The notes under the pieces: model-generated
Seen by the model: only the letters and a program-made list of their open reading frames with translations
Database searches by the model: none
What the model was told of the DNA's origin: nothing
Translations under genes and position numbers: made by a program
Assembly (NCBI GenBank): GCA_011525385.1
Contig: WTGF01000104.1
Coordinates: 1-61,513, forward strand
Direction: 5' to 3'
DNA: 61,513 nt
Source of the DNA: Chloroflexota bacterium
Lineage (GTDB): Bacteria > Chloroflexota > Anaerolineae > Aggregatilineales > Phototrophicaceae
Shown: positions 26,521 through 36,191 of the stretch, one piece after another
Layout of the letters: each line of letters begins with the position of its first letter
Numbering within the stretch: position 1 is the stretch's first letter

Positions 26521-26550
26521 TTGACATCTTCCAGATTGCGGTAATATGAT
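26521..26550 (+). promoter_or_regulatory. Sigma-70-type promoter for the CSLREA/SH3 gene
   Basis: TTGACA at 26521-26526, an 18-base spacer and TATGAT at 26545-26550 give a near-consensus promoter 40 bases before the ATG of the secreted protein gene. Confidence 0.65.
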
Positions 26551-26589
26551 AAGTGGAAGCGGTTCTGAACCAATATTTGAGGATTTGAC

Positions 26590-27816
26590 ATGAAGAGTCC
26601 AGCGAACAAAACACTGGCGGTTTTTGTTTTCCTCGTTCTGTTGCTCGCGCTTATGCCAGGGCAATACGTCAGCGCAAACAATATTAAGGTGGACAGTCGT
26701 TGCAGCCTGGCGCAAGCCATCGGATCAGCCAACAACGATTCTTCCAAAGCCCGATGCGAAACCGGGTTCAAAATAGACACCATTATCTTGCAAGAGAATC
26801 TGGAGCTGGAGGAAGAATTGCCGGATATAACATCGAGAATCATCCTCGATGGCAATGGTCACACCCTGCGCATACATAAGCGACACACCGCTTTCATTAT
26901 CAAATGGGGTAATCTAACCATCAAGGATCTCACGGTCAAGTTTAGGGCCGGCAATCGGTCTGGCCCTACGATCGAGATCAGAAACGGATCTCTGACCATC
27001 GTGGACAGCCAGTTTCTCAATTGCACCGGGAAGTTTGATGTGGAAGACAGTCTGGGTGTGGTGCAGGGCGATAGCGAGATATGCAACTACACGGCGGAAA
27101 CTGTGGCCAGTTGGTTTGACGGACCGGCTTCCCCTCCCGTTCTCGCGCCAGCGGAAGTGCCGGTACAGCCAGCAGTTGCATTTACCTGTGAAACGCTTGG
27201 CGGGAACGCGCCTACGGTATCGGCAAGATATGGACTGCAAAGCGGCGTACAATGTAAAAGAGTTGACGCGGCCGGCATCGGGAATCAATCCGTACTTGAC
27301 GCTGGATACATTGACGCTATTGACATCTATGGATATGTCGAACAAGGCGTGGAGCTTTGCTTCCCGCGGCTGGGGTCGATTGTCTTCCTGGATGCGGCAA
27401 CAGCGCCACGAACGCAAACGCCGGTTGAATTTTTCGCCCGTGACGGCTGGACTTGCGCCTCGCTTAACCGGCCGGGCACGGTCGTCCTGGTACCGGGGCA
27501 ACCTCCGGTGATAGAAACTGCCCCGGTCGAACAAGTTCCAGCCGTCCAACCGGTCGTAGCGGAGCAGGCGCCAGCCAGCCAAGCCGACACTACGGTCGCG
27601 TCGCAAACAGGTCAGTGCCTGGTTACCACAATCGCCAATCTCAAGCTGCGGTCGATTCCGTTTATGGATGACAATGTCATCGGCTATGTCGCGCGCGGCG
27701 AAACCCTTAACCGCATATCAGGCAACCAATACTGGCACTATGTCCAGTTTTACAACCAGACGGGCTGGATCAGCGCGAGTGAAAGATACGTCGTGACATC
27801 AGGGGCTTGCGATTAG
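26590..27816 (+). CDS. Secreted CSLREA-type protein with C-terminal SH3 domain
   Basis: The 408-residue exported protein has a signal peptide (about 1-29, ending YVSA). A CSLREA-like motif follows (CSLAQAIGSANNDS, about 38-51), then a short stretch with parallel-beta-helix rhythm (IILDGNGHTLRIHK, LTIKDLTV, LTIVDSQFLNC). A Pro/Ala/Val-rich linker (about 180-200 and 300-340) leads to an SH3b domain at the end (CLVTTIANLKLRSIPFMDDN, YWHYVQFYNQTGWISA). Such proteins are usually surface-attached or cell-wall-binding. The helix part is much shorter than a full pectate-lyase fold. Confidence 0.75.
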   Translation: MKSPANKTLAVFVFLVLLLALMPGQYVSANNIKVDSRCSLAQAIGSANNDSSKARCETGFKIDTIILQENLELEEELPDITSRIILDGNGHTLRIHKRHTAFIIKWGNLTIKDLTVKFRAGNRSGPTIEIRNGSLTIVDSQFLNCTGKFDVEDSLGVVQGDSEICNYTAETVASWFDGPASPPVLAPAEVPVQPAVAFTCETLGGNAPTVSARYGLQSGVQCKRVDAAGIGNQSVLDAGYIDAIDIYGYVEQGVELCFPRLGSIVFLDAATAPRTQTPVEFFARDGWTCASLNRPGTVVLVPGQPPVIETAPVEQVPAVQPVVAEQAPASQADTTVASQTGQCLVTTIANLKLRSIPFMDDNVIGYVARGETLNRISGNQYWHYVQFYNQTGWISASERYVVTSGACD

Positions 27817-27875
27817 CATCGTCACGCCTATGCCACATGCAGATTTGCGGTAAAACGCCGACGCCGATGTCATGA

Positions 27876-27989
27876 CTGTTGTCCCGCGGCAACGTCAGCG
27901 ATACGGGCGTCATGATCGACACTGCCAACATCGTGCTGGAACTGGTGGATATCGAAGCGAGCAACGGGGTCATCCTGCCCATGTCCTAG
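27876..27989 (+). pseudogene. Fasciclin-domain C-terminal remnant
   Basis: In frame to the TAG at 27987 the plus strand reads NVSDTGVMIDTANIVLELVD, then IEASNGVILPMS. This has the rhythm of the last strand of fasciclin domains (VNGANIVTADIEASNGVIHV-type). The frame is closed by a TGA at 27873 and has no start, so only the end of a former gene is left. The 332-base gap from 27817 to 28148 holds this remnant, a C-run/G-run repeat piece near 28041-28068 and a plus-strand terminator. Confidence 0.5.
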
Positions 27990-28103
27990 ATTGCGTTGAA
28001 TCGCCCTCATCAGCCGATGGAGGCGGCTCTCATTTAGGAAACCCCCTTACTCGTGCAAGGAGAGGGCTTGTTATTTTGCATGAGCGCGGCAATTCTTCTT
28101 GCT

Positions 28104-28123
28104 GCCGCCGAGCGGCTTTTTTT
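28104..28123 (+). terminator. Intrinsic terminator (plus strand)
   Basis: GCCGC-CGA-GCGGC followed by seven T. It would end transcripts of the SH3 protein gene and the fasciclin remnant before the convergent glcF. Confidence 0.55.
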
Positions 28124-28148
28124 CTGGTGTCGCTTGGCGTCGGCAAGT

Positions 28149-29399
28149 TTACGACTGATAGGCTGCCCAAAGCAATTCGGCGATGTGCATGACGGGCAGA
28201 TGCTTGCCTTGCAGGTCCAAGTGCTTGCGTAACTGTGTGATGCAGCCGATATTGCCGGACACGATTGTATCGGGCCCGGCGGCAAGTACGGCATCCGCCT
28301 TTTGCCTGCCCAATTCTTCGGCGATCGCGGGCTGGTCCAGGTTATAGGTCCCGGCGGAGCCGCAACACATGCCCGCATCGGGAATATCGACCAAGCGCAA
28401 ATTCGGAACTTGATTGAGCAGGTCACGCGGCTCGCTTTGCAGCCCCTGCGCATGCAGCAGATGACAGGCGTCCTGGTAAGCGACAACGCGCTCGGCGGCG
28501 AATCCACGCGGCTTGCGCAATCCCAGTTGCGCCAGGTAGGCGCTGAAATCCATCACTTTGCTGGAAAAATCGCTCGCTTTTTGCAGATCCGTCTGACCTT
28601 TGAAGAGCAGTTCGTAATCTTTCATGCCCGAGCCACAACCGGCTGCTGTGGTGATGATCGCGTCAATATCATCCGGCATCAGCGGGAAGTTGCGCCGAGC
28701 GATCTGACGCGCTTCCGATTCCGCGCCGATGTGCAGCAAGATAGATCCGCAGCAACTTTGTCCCGCGGGGATATGCACGTCAACGCCATTCGCTGAGAGC
28801 AGTTTTGCCGCTGCCAGGTTAATCTGCGGTGCGAGCGCTTGCTGTACGCAACCCGAAAGGAGCGCGACCACCCCGCGGCGATCGCCTTGCGCCGGCAATA
28901 TGGGCGGCAGGGGCGAGGGGGGCGGCAGCTTGTCCGGCAACATGTTCAACATGGAGGCGAAAGCCTCGGGCAAGAATGGCTGTAGCGTCCGGCCAATTTT
29001 GCCGCTCTTCATCGCCAGGCGAAAGCGCTGCGGATAGGGCAGGGTCTCGATTATCAGTCGCCGCGCGATGCCATCCGACAGGGGACGAAGTCGCGAACCC
29101 TCTTGCAGGGTTCGGTAGCTGACCAGCAGATCGCCATAAGCCACCCCGGAAGGACAGGCGGGTACGCAAGCCATACAGCCCAGGCAGCGGTCGATAAATG
29201 GCTGCGCCTCCTCCGCCTCGATTTTGTCTTCAAGCACGCCCTTCATCAGATAGATGCGGCCGCGGGGCGAATCCATCTCCTCGCCCAAGAGCTTGTAGGT
29301 TGGGCAGGCCGCCAAACAGAAACCGCAGTGGACGCATTTTTCGATGGCTTCGGTCATTTCCGGCGCGCGGGGGTCATCGCTCTTTATCTGGTGCCGCAT
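28149..29399 (-). CDS. glcF: Glycolate oxidase iron-sulfur subunit
   Basis: The 416-residue protein has two [4Fe-4S] motifs (CVHCGFCLAACP and CLGCMACVPACP) near the N-terminus and two CCG domains (GQSCCGSI; DAGMCCGSAG). This is the GlcF layout. It passes electrons from the flavin subunits to the quinone pool at the membrane. A longer frame starts at 29432; the Met at 29399 has GAGAG just upstream. It is third in the order glcD-glcE-glcF, with 181 bases and a repeat before it. Confidence 0.92.
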   Translation of the reverse strand: MRHQIKSDDPRAPEMTEAIEKCVHCGFCLAACPTYKLLGEEMDSPRGRIYLMKGVLEDKIEAEEAQPFIDRCLGCMACVPACPSGVAYGDLLVSYRTLQEGSRLRPLSDGIARRLIIETLPYPQRFRLAMKSGKIGRTLQPFLPEAFASMLNMLPDKLPPPSPLPPILPAQGDRRGVVALLSGCVQQALAPQINLAAAKLLSANGVDVHIPAGQSCCGSILLHIGAESEARQIARRNFPLMPDDIDAIITTAAGCGSGMKDYELLFKGQTDLQKASDFSSKVMDFSAYLAQLGLRKPRGFAAERVVAYQDACHLLHAQGLQSEPRDLLNQVPNLRLVDIPDAGMCCGSAGTYNLDQPAIAEELGRQKADAVLAAGPDTIVSGNIGCITQLRKHLDLQGKHLPVMHIAELLWAAYQS

Positions 29400-29485
29400 G
29401 AGCTCTCTTTCATAGTAGTTCCAATAAAACAATGCGAAAAAATCTCATTTGTAACGAGAGTTCTGGAGGTAATCCCAATCCCGCC

Positions 29486-29545
29486 GAATGCGCTCCCCCT
29501 CTCCCACAAGGGGAGAGGGGGCTGGGGGGTGAGAGGTTGATCACG
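29486..29545. repeat. CCCTCTCCC/GGGAGAGGG palindromic repeat
   Basis: CCCCCTCTCCCACAAGGGGA followed by GAGGGGGCTGGGGGGTGAG is a long imperfect palindrome between glcE and glcF. It belongs to the same G/C-tract group as 1-80. Confidence 0.6.
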
Positions 29546-29580
29546 CATGTCGCTCTTTCGCATGACTAACTTGGCGCTAC

Positions 29581-30641
29581 TTATACCAACTTGTTATGCG
29601 GATCCAGTACGCGTTTGACGCGCGCCGCCAGCACATTTTCACTTTGTTTGCCGATTAAGGGACAATCGACCGAACCGCGCAGGACCAGGCCCGGCAGTTG
29701 CTCCGCTTCCAGTATCTCCTTGAGCGCGCCGATGTCCTCTGTCGCCAGCCAGGCGGTGTTCCCGCCAGCGCTGTAACGCCGCGGCAGTTCGCGAACAAGC
29801 GCATCAAATCTCGGTATTTGCCGCGGTGAAATGACCACTTTGACAAGGAAGGCGCCTGTCAGACCTGCCAGGGGATCGCCCAAGGTCTCGTCATCCTCAA
29901 CTTTTCTAGCGTCGAGGAGCGCTGTTTCTTCGCGCATCATGGCGACGAACTGTTTCGCTCGCTGCGGCAAGGTATCTTGAAAGCCGGCCAGACCCGCCAT
30001 CAAGGACCAACCCCGATTGGAGGGCGCGAAGTCTAATACGTCAAGTTCCTGCGAACTTCGATTGCAACGAAAGATCGCCTTCAGGGCATCATCCAGGGAG
30101 CCGTATCGCAAGCGCAGACCTTGAAAAACTGGCGCGTCGGGAAAGACCTTGAAGGTCAACTCCGTCATGATCGCGTATTGACCCAGGCTGCCGACCAGAA
30201 ACTTGCTCAGATCGAAGCCGGCCGCGTTCTTGACCACCTTGCCGCCAACGGAAAAAGCCCGTCCCAGCCCATCGACCACCCCCGCGCCCAAAACAAAATC
30301 GCGTATCCCGCCGTAGCGATGACGCCGAGACCCGGACAGGTTGCAGGCGACGGTACCGCCGATGCTTGCATGATCGGGAAGGAGCGGATCAAAAGGCAGG
30401 TATTGTCCCTCTTTGCGCAATGCCGCCTGAATTTCGCTGACGCGGGTGCCTGCGAGAACGGTGAGCGTATACTCCTGCGGCTGATATTCGATGATACCGC
30501 ACATGCCGGATAAATCCGCCAAAACGACATCGGAGTCAACTTGATGCAGGGCCGTCTTGCTGCGCCTGCCGACGACGTGTATTCGCCCGTGACTGTTGAC
30601 AAATGCCTGTAGTTCTGCGACAGAATTCAAGACGCCCCCTG

Positions 30642-30645
<4 letters not shown>
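29581..30645 (-). CDS. glcE: Glycolate oxidase FAD-binding subunit GlcE
   Basis: The 354-residue FAD-linked protein has an FAD_binding_4 domain ([46 protein letters not shown]) and ends in the GlcE-type cap ([11 protein letters not shown]). GlcE is a shortened paralog of GlcD and both are needed for glycolate oxidation. Its ATG overlaps the glcD stop (ATGA), which shows coupling. Confidence 0.9.
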
Positions 30646-32093
<1,448 letters not shown>

Positions 32094-32338
32094 GCAAATC
32101 AACCTTCCTCTAAGTGCACCCCATCAATACGGACATAGTTCATTTGTTGCCACAAAATGTATCGCATAGCATTGATCTGCGTGGTCAGGTCGCTTCGCAG
32201 TTAGCTCCATCGTAACGCTGGCGCCATAATACCGGCAAGGCATTTGAAAATACCTACACAAATGTACAACGTGTATCGCATATAGCACTTGGCTTTTCGC
32301 CCGTATGTGAAAGACATGCCCACTGGCGAGTAAATCAG

Positions 32339-32698
32339 CTAGCTATCAGGCGACCACAATCCTGACTCTTCGAGCATCCGCAGTATCGTATCTGTAGGCC
32401 AAGCGTCTAGCTCGCGACGGCGATCGATAAACAGCAGAATACGCTTTTCTTCGCCTTCAAAAAATAGCACACGAAAACCGTCCCTTTTGCTTACGCCGGT
32501 TGAGCTATCTTTAACACGTGCGCCATATACTGGCGCCGAATCCACGTCGCGAGCACGCTTCTGCGGAACCTCACCAGCAGACAGCTTTTGCTTGAAATTC
32601 CTGAGGTCAGAAGGAAGTTTAGGATATTTCTTTGGCTTTGAGAGTGCTTTAACTTGATTGTCAAACTCGAGTGTGGATACTACCGGTTTGCGCTTCAT
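32339..32698 (-). CDS. RelE/HigB-like putative toxin
   Basis: The 119-residue basic protein has an N-terminal helix pair (LEFDNQVKALSKPKKYPKL) followed by YGARVKDSSTGVSKRDGFRV and RILLFIDRRRELD, the order expected for a RelE/ParE-fold toxin. It overlaps the end of the upstream gene by 38 bases. The DNA here is more AT-rich than the neighbours, as in acquired modules. Cleavage of mRNA is the usual role of the family, but the catalytic residues cannot be assigned with certainty. Confidence 0.55.
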   Translation of the reverse strand: MKRKPVVSTLEFDNQVKALSKPKKYPKLPSDLRNFKQKLSAGEVPQKRARDVDSAPVYGARVKDSSTGVSKRDGFRVLFFEGEEKRILLFIDRRRELDAWPTDTILRMLEESGLWSPDS

Positions 32699-33242
32699 CA
32701 GAATCTCGATCCTGTAGCTCCACTATCAATTCATCGACAGGCCGTGTTCGACCTGCCGCCATATCGCGGAAGCTACGCACCAGGCTCTCCTCTTCCGCCA
32801 GATCCTCTGAATAATCAAATACGCTGTTCTCGCGCTGCTCAGGATATAGCAAATATATTGCTCGCACGAGCTCGTCAAACGACGACATCCTGGAAACCCA
32901 GCCGACAACGCGCTTCACAACACCTTCCAAGTCAGTCGATAAGCTATATCGCCAAGATCTGGCGTCGCGCGCCAAGCGATAGAACGGGCGACCATCCTCA
33001 CCGAAAAATGTCTCGATTATCGGCCCGTCGCTCAACCTCTCCACATCTGCATAGATTTCTTGCGCAAAAGGCCCGTACATATACGGCCGAAACCGATAGA
33101 AGTTCTCCGGCAACCTGCCTTGGAACTCCTCGCCCACCAAGAATGCTGACTTTTGTAGTTGCACCCGACCCAGACCATCGTCACCTGCCGCTGCAATGAT
33201 GGCGATCAATATACTTTCTCTGTTCGCCACCTCACCAGACAT
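32661..33242 (-). CDS. Panacea-like (SocA/DUF4065-like) putative antitoxin
   Basis: The 193-residue protein starts with a winged-helix-like stretch (VQLQKSAFLVGEEF), then YRFRPYMYGPFAQEIYADVE and RLARDARSW, a pattern that recalls Panacea-domain antitoxins. Its 3' end overlaps the RelE-like gene, as is usual for toxin-antitoxin pairs. GGAGG lies six bases before the ATG; the open frame to 33335 is ignored. The family call is from pattern alone and is uncertain; a phage- or plasmid-type regulator is another option. Confidence 0.45.
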   Translation of the reverse strand: MSGEVANRESILIAIIAAAGDDGLGRVQLQKSAFLVGEEFQGRLPENFYRFRPYMYGPFAQEIYADVERLSDGPIIETFFGEDGRPFYRLARDARSWRYSLSTDLEGVVKRVVGWVSRMSSFDELVRAIYLLYPEQRENSVFDYSEDLAEEESLVRSFRDMAAGRTRPVDELIVELQDRDSDEAQTGSIHTRV

Positions 33243-33597
33243 GTCACACCTCCGTATTTTCTCCGCCTCGTGAGTAACATTCGAAAGAAGCTCAGAACAC
33301 ACAATCCTCGATGGATTGAAGTGTGGTGATATCAATCTTGGTCTCGTTGGTGTTCATAAGCCTTTCTGTCCTTTGTGACCCAGCAATTGCACCACACCGT
33401 ATAAGTCGAACATATGCTCTAAGAATAACCCGATTCCCGGGATTTGTCTAGGTGCTTGTGCATAAAGCGCAATAGAACTGCATCCGTCGCGATGGGGAGA
33501 CACTTCCTTTATCCACCGGAGTTCTTGAACCACATGCTGCATCTGCTATGGGCGCTGGCTTCTCTATGAAAACGGAAAAGGCTTGGAGAGCGCTTGG
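33243..33597. other. Gene-poor stretch upstream of the TA-like pair
   Basis: A 62-codon minus-strand frame (33354-33542) has no recognised features and is probably chance. The promoter of the toxin-antitoxin-like pair must lie here, but no clear -35/-10 set was found. Confidence 0.4.
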
Positions 33598-34053
33598 TTA
33601 TCCCGCCGTCTCCAACCGCGCCTCGATCTGCTTCGATAGTTTCTTCAGCGCTTGCTTGGCGATTTGTTTGGCGGCCACATCCAGCAGGCGCTGTCCCACA
33701 GCCGCGATCTTTCCGCCGATACGTGCGTCGCCGGCATAGTGCATCACGGTAAGTCCATTTTCTTGCGCCAGGCGGATTACCCCCTCGCCGGTGACATGGC
33801 CCGCCGGTCCCTTGCCCGCGACGATCAAACGGTAACTTTCCGGCGCCTGGACATCCGCCAGCTCAAAACTGGATTCAAACTTGCCATTGACGGGGCCGAC
33901 CCGCACCGCCAGTTTGCTTTCGTATTTGTTCTCGCCGATTTCTTCCAGGCCTTTTGATCCCGGGATGATGCTGCCCAGGACATCTATGTCCATCAGGACG
34001 TCCCAGACCAGTTCGCGCGGAGATTCAAATTCGTAACTGCCTTCTATGTGCAT
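33598..34053 (-). CDS. CoxG-family SRPBCC protein
   Basis: The 151-residue protein begins MHIEGSYEFESPRELVWDVL, the CoxG/SRPBCC start, followed by IPGSKGLEEIGENKYESKL and GKIAAVGQRLLDVAAKQIA. In carbon-monoxide oxidisers CoxG binds the membrane and recruits CO dehydrogenase. No cox genes are nearby, so here it is an orphan, as is common in Chloroflexota. A general ligand- or lipid-binding role is possible. Confidence 0.85.
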   Translation of the reverse strand: MHIEGSYEFESPRELVWDVLMDIDVLGSIIPGSKGLEEIGENKYESKLAVRVGPVNGKFESSFELADVQAPESYRLIVAGKGPAGHVTGEGVIRLAQENGLTVMHYAGDARIGGKIAAVGQRLLDVAAKQIAKQALKKLSKQIEARLETAG

Positions 34054-34198
34054 TCTGTCCCTCCTGCTGTATTGCGCATGTTATGATACTTGAATTAACC
34101 CGAATTTACGAACCTGGCATCTGAATTGAAGCCGGAGCGCTGGCAGGGCGATCGCTTCAAAATCAATAACCGTCGAATGTCGCATAAATCTAAGGAAA

Positions 34199-34375
34199 CG
34201 TAGGGGCGACCAATCTGGTCGCCCGATGCTACAGGGCTTTGCGCTTTCGGGCGACATGGTATGTCGCCCCTGCATCGCCTCCATTTTGACAGGCTCGCGG
34301 TTAAATCTCGGTGTTCTCGGTGTCCTCGGTGGTTAAAATTATTTGCAGCGATTGCCCTGGGAGCGCTGGCGAGGC
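34199..34375. repeat. REP-like palindromes plus CTCGGTG array
   Basis: GTAGGGGCGACCAATCTGGT then CGCCC and a second GGGCGACATGGTATGTCGCC make two short palindromes. They are followed by CTCGGTGTTCTCGGTGTCCT then CGGTGGTTAA, a 9-base periodic array, and by GCAGCGATTGCCCTGGGA, shared with the element at 22072-22338. The 391-base gap 34054-34444 holds only this. Confidence 0.6.
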
Positions 34376-34444
34376 AGTGTGATTCCACAGAGCAGTCTGC
34401 TACAATATATCTTGCCAATCCAAGGAAGAAAGGCGCGAGTAGCC

Positions 34445-35026
34445 ATGGTCATGGAACGACAGGTCATCAGCGCGGAGGGATTTCTCGAAATTGTTGAGAG
34501 CCCGGAATACAACGACCGCATCATTGAGCTCGTTGAAGGAGAAGTCGTCGAGATGTCATTGCCAACCGGACTACACGGACAGATAACAATGATCATAAGC
34601 CTAAAGATTGGTAACTACGTAGTAGATAACGGACTTGGCGTCGTGACAGCGGCGGACACGGGCTTCGTCTTGGAACGCAATCCCGACGGAAGAGATACCG
34701 TCAGAGGTTTCGATATCGCGTTTGTTGGCAACGCGAAGGTTTCCAGCGTACTTCCCGACCAATGGGTAAATGTTGCGCCCGATCTGGCTGTTGAGGTCAT
34801 CTCGCCCAGCAACGAGGCGGCGGATATTCACCGCAAAATTCGTCAACTGCTTGCGGCAGGCACGACGCTGGTTTGGATTGTCTACCCGTCAACGCGCACT
34901 GTGGATGTCCACAGTCCTTCTGGCGCCATCACGCTGGAAGATGACGACACGCTCGGCGGCGGCGATATCCTGCCTGGCTTTGAAATCCCCGTCCGCGAGA
35001 TCTTCCCCGGCCCTGCAAGCAACTAA
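34445..35026 (+). CDS. Uma2-family restriction-endonuclease-like protein (DUF820)
   Basis: The 193-residue protein has the PD-(D/E)xK-type Uma2 pattern: IIELVEGEVVEMSLPTGLHG, GFDIAFV, then VAPDLAVEVISPSNEA (active-site Asp and Glu-x-Ile), followed by DIHRKIRQLLAAGTTLVWIV. The enzymatic role of these proteins is not known. They are numerous in Cyanobacteria and Chloroflexota. The Met at 34445 was chosen since the upstream part of the longer frame is repeat sequence. Its stop overlaps the convergent dehydrogenase by four bases. Confidence 0.85.
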   Translation: MVMERQVISAEGFLEIVESPEYNDRIIELVEGEVVEMSLPTGLHGQITMIISLKIGNYVVDNGLGVVTAADTGFVLERNPDGRDTVRGFDIAFVGNAKVSSVLPDQWVNVAPDLAVEVISPSNEAADIHRKIRQLLAAGTTLVWIVYPSTRTVDVHSPSGAITLEDDDTLGGGDILPGFEIPVREIFPGPASN

Positions 35027-36075
35027 CTCACCCGCAGCACCACCTTGTTGACGCCATCCTCATAAGCCGCGTTGCACGCGTAGGCCACCGCCGTCTCCGC
35101 CAGATCAAATCGATGCGACACCAACTCCTCCAGCTTGACCGCCCCCGAGACCGCCAGTTCAATCGCGCGCGGGTAAGTATGTTTCATGCGCCGCGACATG
35201 ATGATGCTCAAGCCCTTGCGCCGCGCCACTGAATGTTGCAGCCGCAGTTGATCGTCCGGCGGAATGCCCACCAGTACCAGTCTTCCGCCATAGCGCGCCA
35301 TATCCGCCGCCTGCTGTATGCTGTGATCCGCCCAAGCCGCTTCGATCGCCACATCGACGCCGCGGCCGCCCGTCACGTCCAGGGCCGCCTTAACGGGATC
35401 AATTTGATCGACATTGAAGGCTTGGGTCGCCCCCCAATCACAGGCCTTTTGCAGGCGCCAGTCCAGCTTGTCAAAGACGATGACGCGCGCGGCCCCGGCC
35501 AGCACAGCCAACCGCGTGATTAGGGCGCCGACGGGTCCGACGCCGATCACGGCTACGGTATGGCCAATGCGAATCTTGCTCAAGTCGATGGCATGAATGG
35601 CCACGCCCAGGGTTTCCAGCAGGGGACCGGCATCGTCGCTGAGCGCATCGGGCATGGGGAAGCAATTTCTGGCGCTGACGAGCATCCGCTCCCGCAGCGC
35701 GCCGTCGTCGGGAAAGAGACCGTAGAAATAATGATTCGGACAGAGATTGGGATGGCCATGCTCGCATAATTCGCAGCGCCAACAGGGCACCGCCGGCTCC
35801 ACGGCCACCCGTTGCCCGACTCGCAACGGCTGGTGCTCGCCGTCCAGCGCGTCGGGACCCAGCGCGACGATCTCTCCCATGAATTCGTGACCGAGGATAA
35901 ATGGTTCTGTGATGTCCGTGTAGCCGATGCGCCCGGCCTCGTACATATGCAGGTCGCTGCCGCAGACGCCGACGGTCAGAATCTTGAGCGTGACCTCGCC
36001 CGGTTTGGGTGGCGGTGGCGCCGGCTCGTCGGCGATTCGGATGTCCTTCGGTCCATGTAGACGCGCAGCTTGCAT
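35023..36075 (-). CDS. Sorbitol/threonine-dehydrogenase-like zinc MDR enzyme
   Basis: The 350-residue MDR dehydrogenase has catalytic zinc ligands CGSDLHMYE and GHEF, a complete structural zinc lobe (CWRCELCEHGHPNLC) and the Rossmann motif VIGVGPVGALI. The pattern fits L-iditol/sorbitol dehydrogenase or other polyol dehydrogenases. It is the last gene before the SBP array and has its own 5' region. It is a third MDR enzyme in the window after those at 10336 and 11360. Confidence 0.88.
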   Translation of the reverse strand: MQAARLHGPKDIRIADEPAPPPPKPGEVTLKILTVGVCGSDLHMYEAGRIGYTDITEPFILGHEFMGEIVALGPDALDGEHQPLRVGQRVAVEPAVPCWRCELCEHGHPNLCPNHYFYGLFPDDGALRERMLVSARNCFPMPDALSDDAGPLLETLGVAIHAIDLSKIRIGHTVAVIGVGPVGALITRLAVLAGAARVIVFDKLDWRLQKACDWGATQAFNVDQIDPVKAALDVTGGRGVDVAIEAAWADHSIQQAADMARYGGRLVLVGIPPDDQLRLQHSVARRKGLSIIMSRRMKHTYPRAIELAVSGAVKLEELVSHRFDLAETAVAYACNAAYEDGVNKVVLRVS

Positions 36076-36131
36076 TTTTCGTTTCCTTCGCGTTGTGCTT
36101 TGCGCATCAATCTATCACTAGCGCGCCGAAA

Positions 36132-36164
36132 CAAAAAGAGGGCGATCTGTATCGACCGCCCTCG
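36132..36164 (-). terminator. Intrinsic terminator after SBP paralog 1
   Basis: On the minus strand GAGGGCGGTC and GATCGCCCTC form the stem, followed by TTTTTGTTT. A near-identical hairpin follows paralog 4 (40408-40439). Confidence 0.8.
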
Positions 36165-36191
36165 ATTTACGGTTATGCGCTTGTTATGGCG

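Noticed and set aside
27770..27982. 70-codon minus-strand frame behind the SH3 protein gene
   Set aside because: It is the complement of the fasciclin remnant and the gene end; no independent support.
33354..33542. 62-codon minus-strand frame upstream of the TA-like pair
   Set aside because: There is no Shine-Dalgarno site, no family feature, and the length is within chance.
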